Part shown: positions 63,989 to 64,000 of the stretch, in pieces
How the letters are laid out: every line of letters begins with the position of its first letter
Numbering within the stretch: position 1 is the first letter of the stretch
NCBI RefSeq assembly: GCF_003860125.1
Contig: NZ_RQYL01000011.1
Span: forward strand, 36,954-100,953
DNA length: 64,000 nt
From: Fretibacterium sp. OH1220_COT-178
GTDB lineage: Bacteria; Synergistota; Synergistia; Synergistales; Aminobacteriaceae
Direction of reading: 5' to 3'
Made by a program: the position numbers and the translations under genes
The notes under the pieces: model-generated
The model's database searches: none
What the model saw: the letters and a program-made list of their open reading frames with translations, nothing else
Told to the model about the DNA's origin: nothing

Positions 63989-64000
63989 GAGCCGGTCTGA

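Overview
The window reads as ordinary chromosomal DNA from a high-GC, anaerobic bacterium with an outer membrane. Genes for KDO synthesis and activation (kdsA, kdsD, kdsB) imply lipopolysaccharide. Hcp, citrate lyase, AdhE, formate-tetrahydrofolate ligase and an ADP-forming acyl-CoA synthetase imply an anaerobic, amino-acid or organic-acid fermenting life. High GC, LPS genes and an Asp23-type protein next to murA together suggest Synergistota (for example a relative of Fretibacterium). That placement is inference from gene content; no rRNA or other phylogenetic marker was tested.

Layout. Positions 2-9654 hold a compact envelope and isoprenoid operon: a WecA-like transferase (cut by the window edge), wecB, murA, a P-loop/Asp23 fusion, a family-4 uracil-DNA glycosylase, uppS, cdsA, dxr, rseP and ispG. 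Many joints are ATGA overlaps. It couples UDP-sugar supply, the first peptidoglycan step, undecaprenyl carrier synthesis, phospholipid synthesis and the MEP pathway. A small Cys-rich protein and a cobalamin-adenosyltransferase-like protein follow. Positions 10468-12350 are decayed DNA with two transposase remnants. Then come adhE, a promoter plus cobalamin riboswitch, and an ADP-forming acyl-CoA synthetase. The hcp gene faces them and has a clear promoter and a palindromic operator.

Positions 19450-26441 carry an apparently exported oligoendopeptidase F, a PepT-like peptidase and citrate lyase genes (citC facing citDEF). Positions 26467-33991 (minus strand) are the LPS block: kdsA (broken in this sequence by a deletion and frameshift), kdsD, an AlbA_2/Schlafen-type regulator, a pair of 70-bp direct repeats, kdsB, two tandem GT8 transferases and a GT4 transferase. 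Positions 34240-38689 encode a three-gene ABC importer whose permease has an extra extracytoplasmic domain. Positions 38923-42817 are a MoxR/DUF58/transglutaminase operon.

The remainder is mixed: a GGCT-domain fusion, a UPF0316 membrane protein, a PAS-GGDEF protein, a deoxynucleoside kinase, a FAD oxidoreductase, several orphan proteins, fhs, a three-gene SPFH/zinc-ribbon/DUF4234 membrane operon, a secreted GLUG-repeat protein, a putative sensor with a GGDEF-EAL protein, a CofE-like protein and a CapA-family protein. Perfect hairpins separate several converging genes. I saw no tRNA, rRNA, CRISPR array, prophage or intact insertion sequence. The most distinctive items are the riboswitch-controlled acyl-CoA synthetase, the hcp operator, the P-loop/Asp23 fusion, the GGCT fusion and the SPFH operon.
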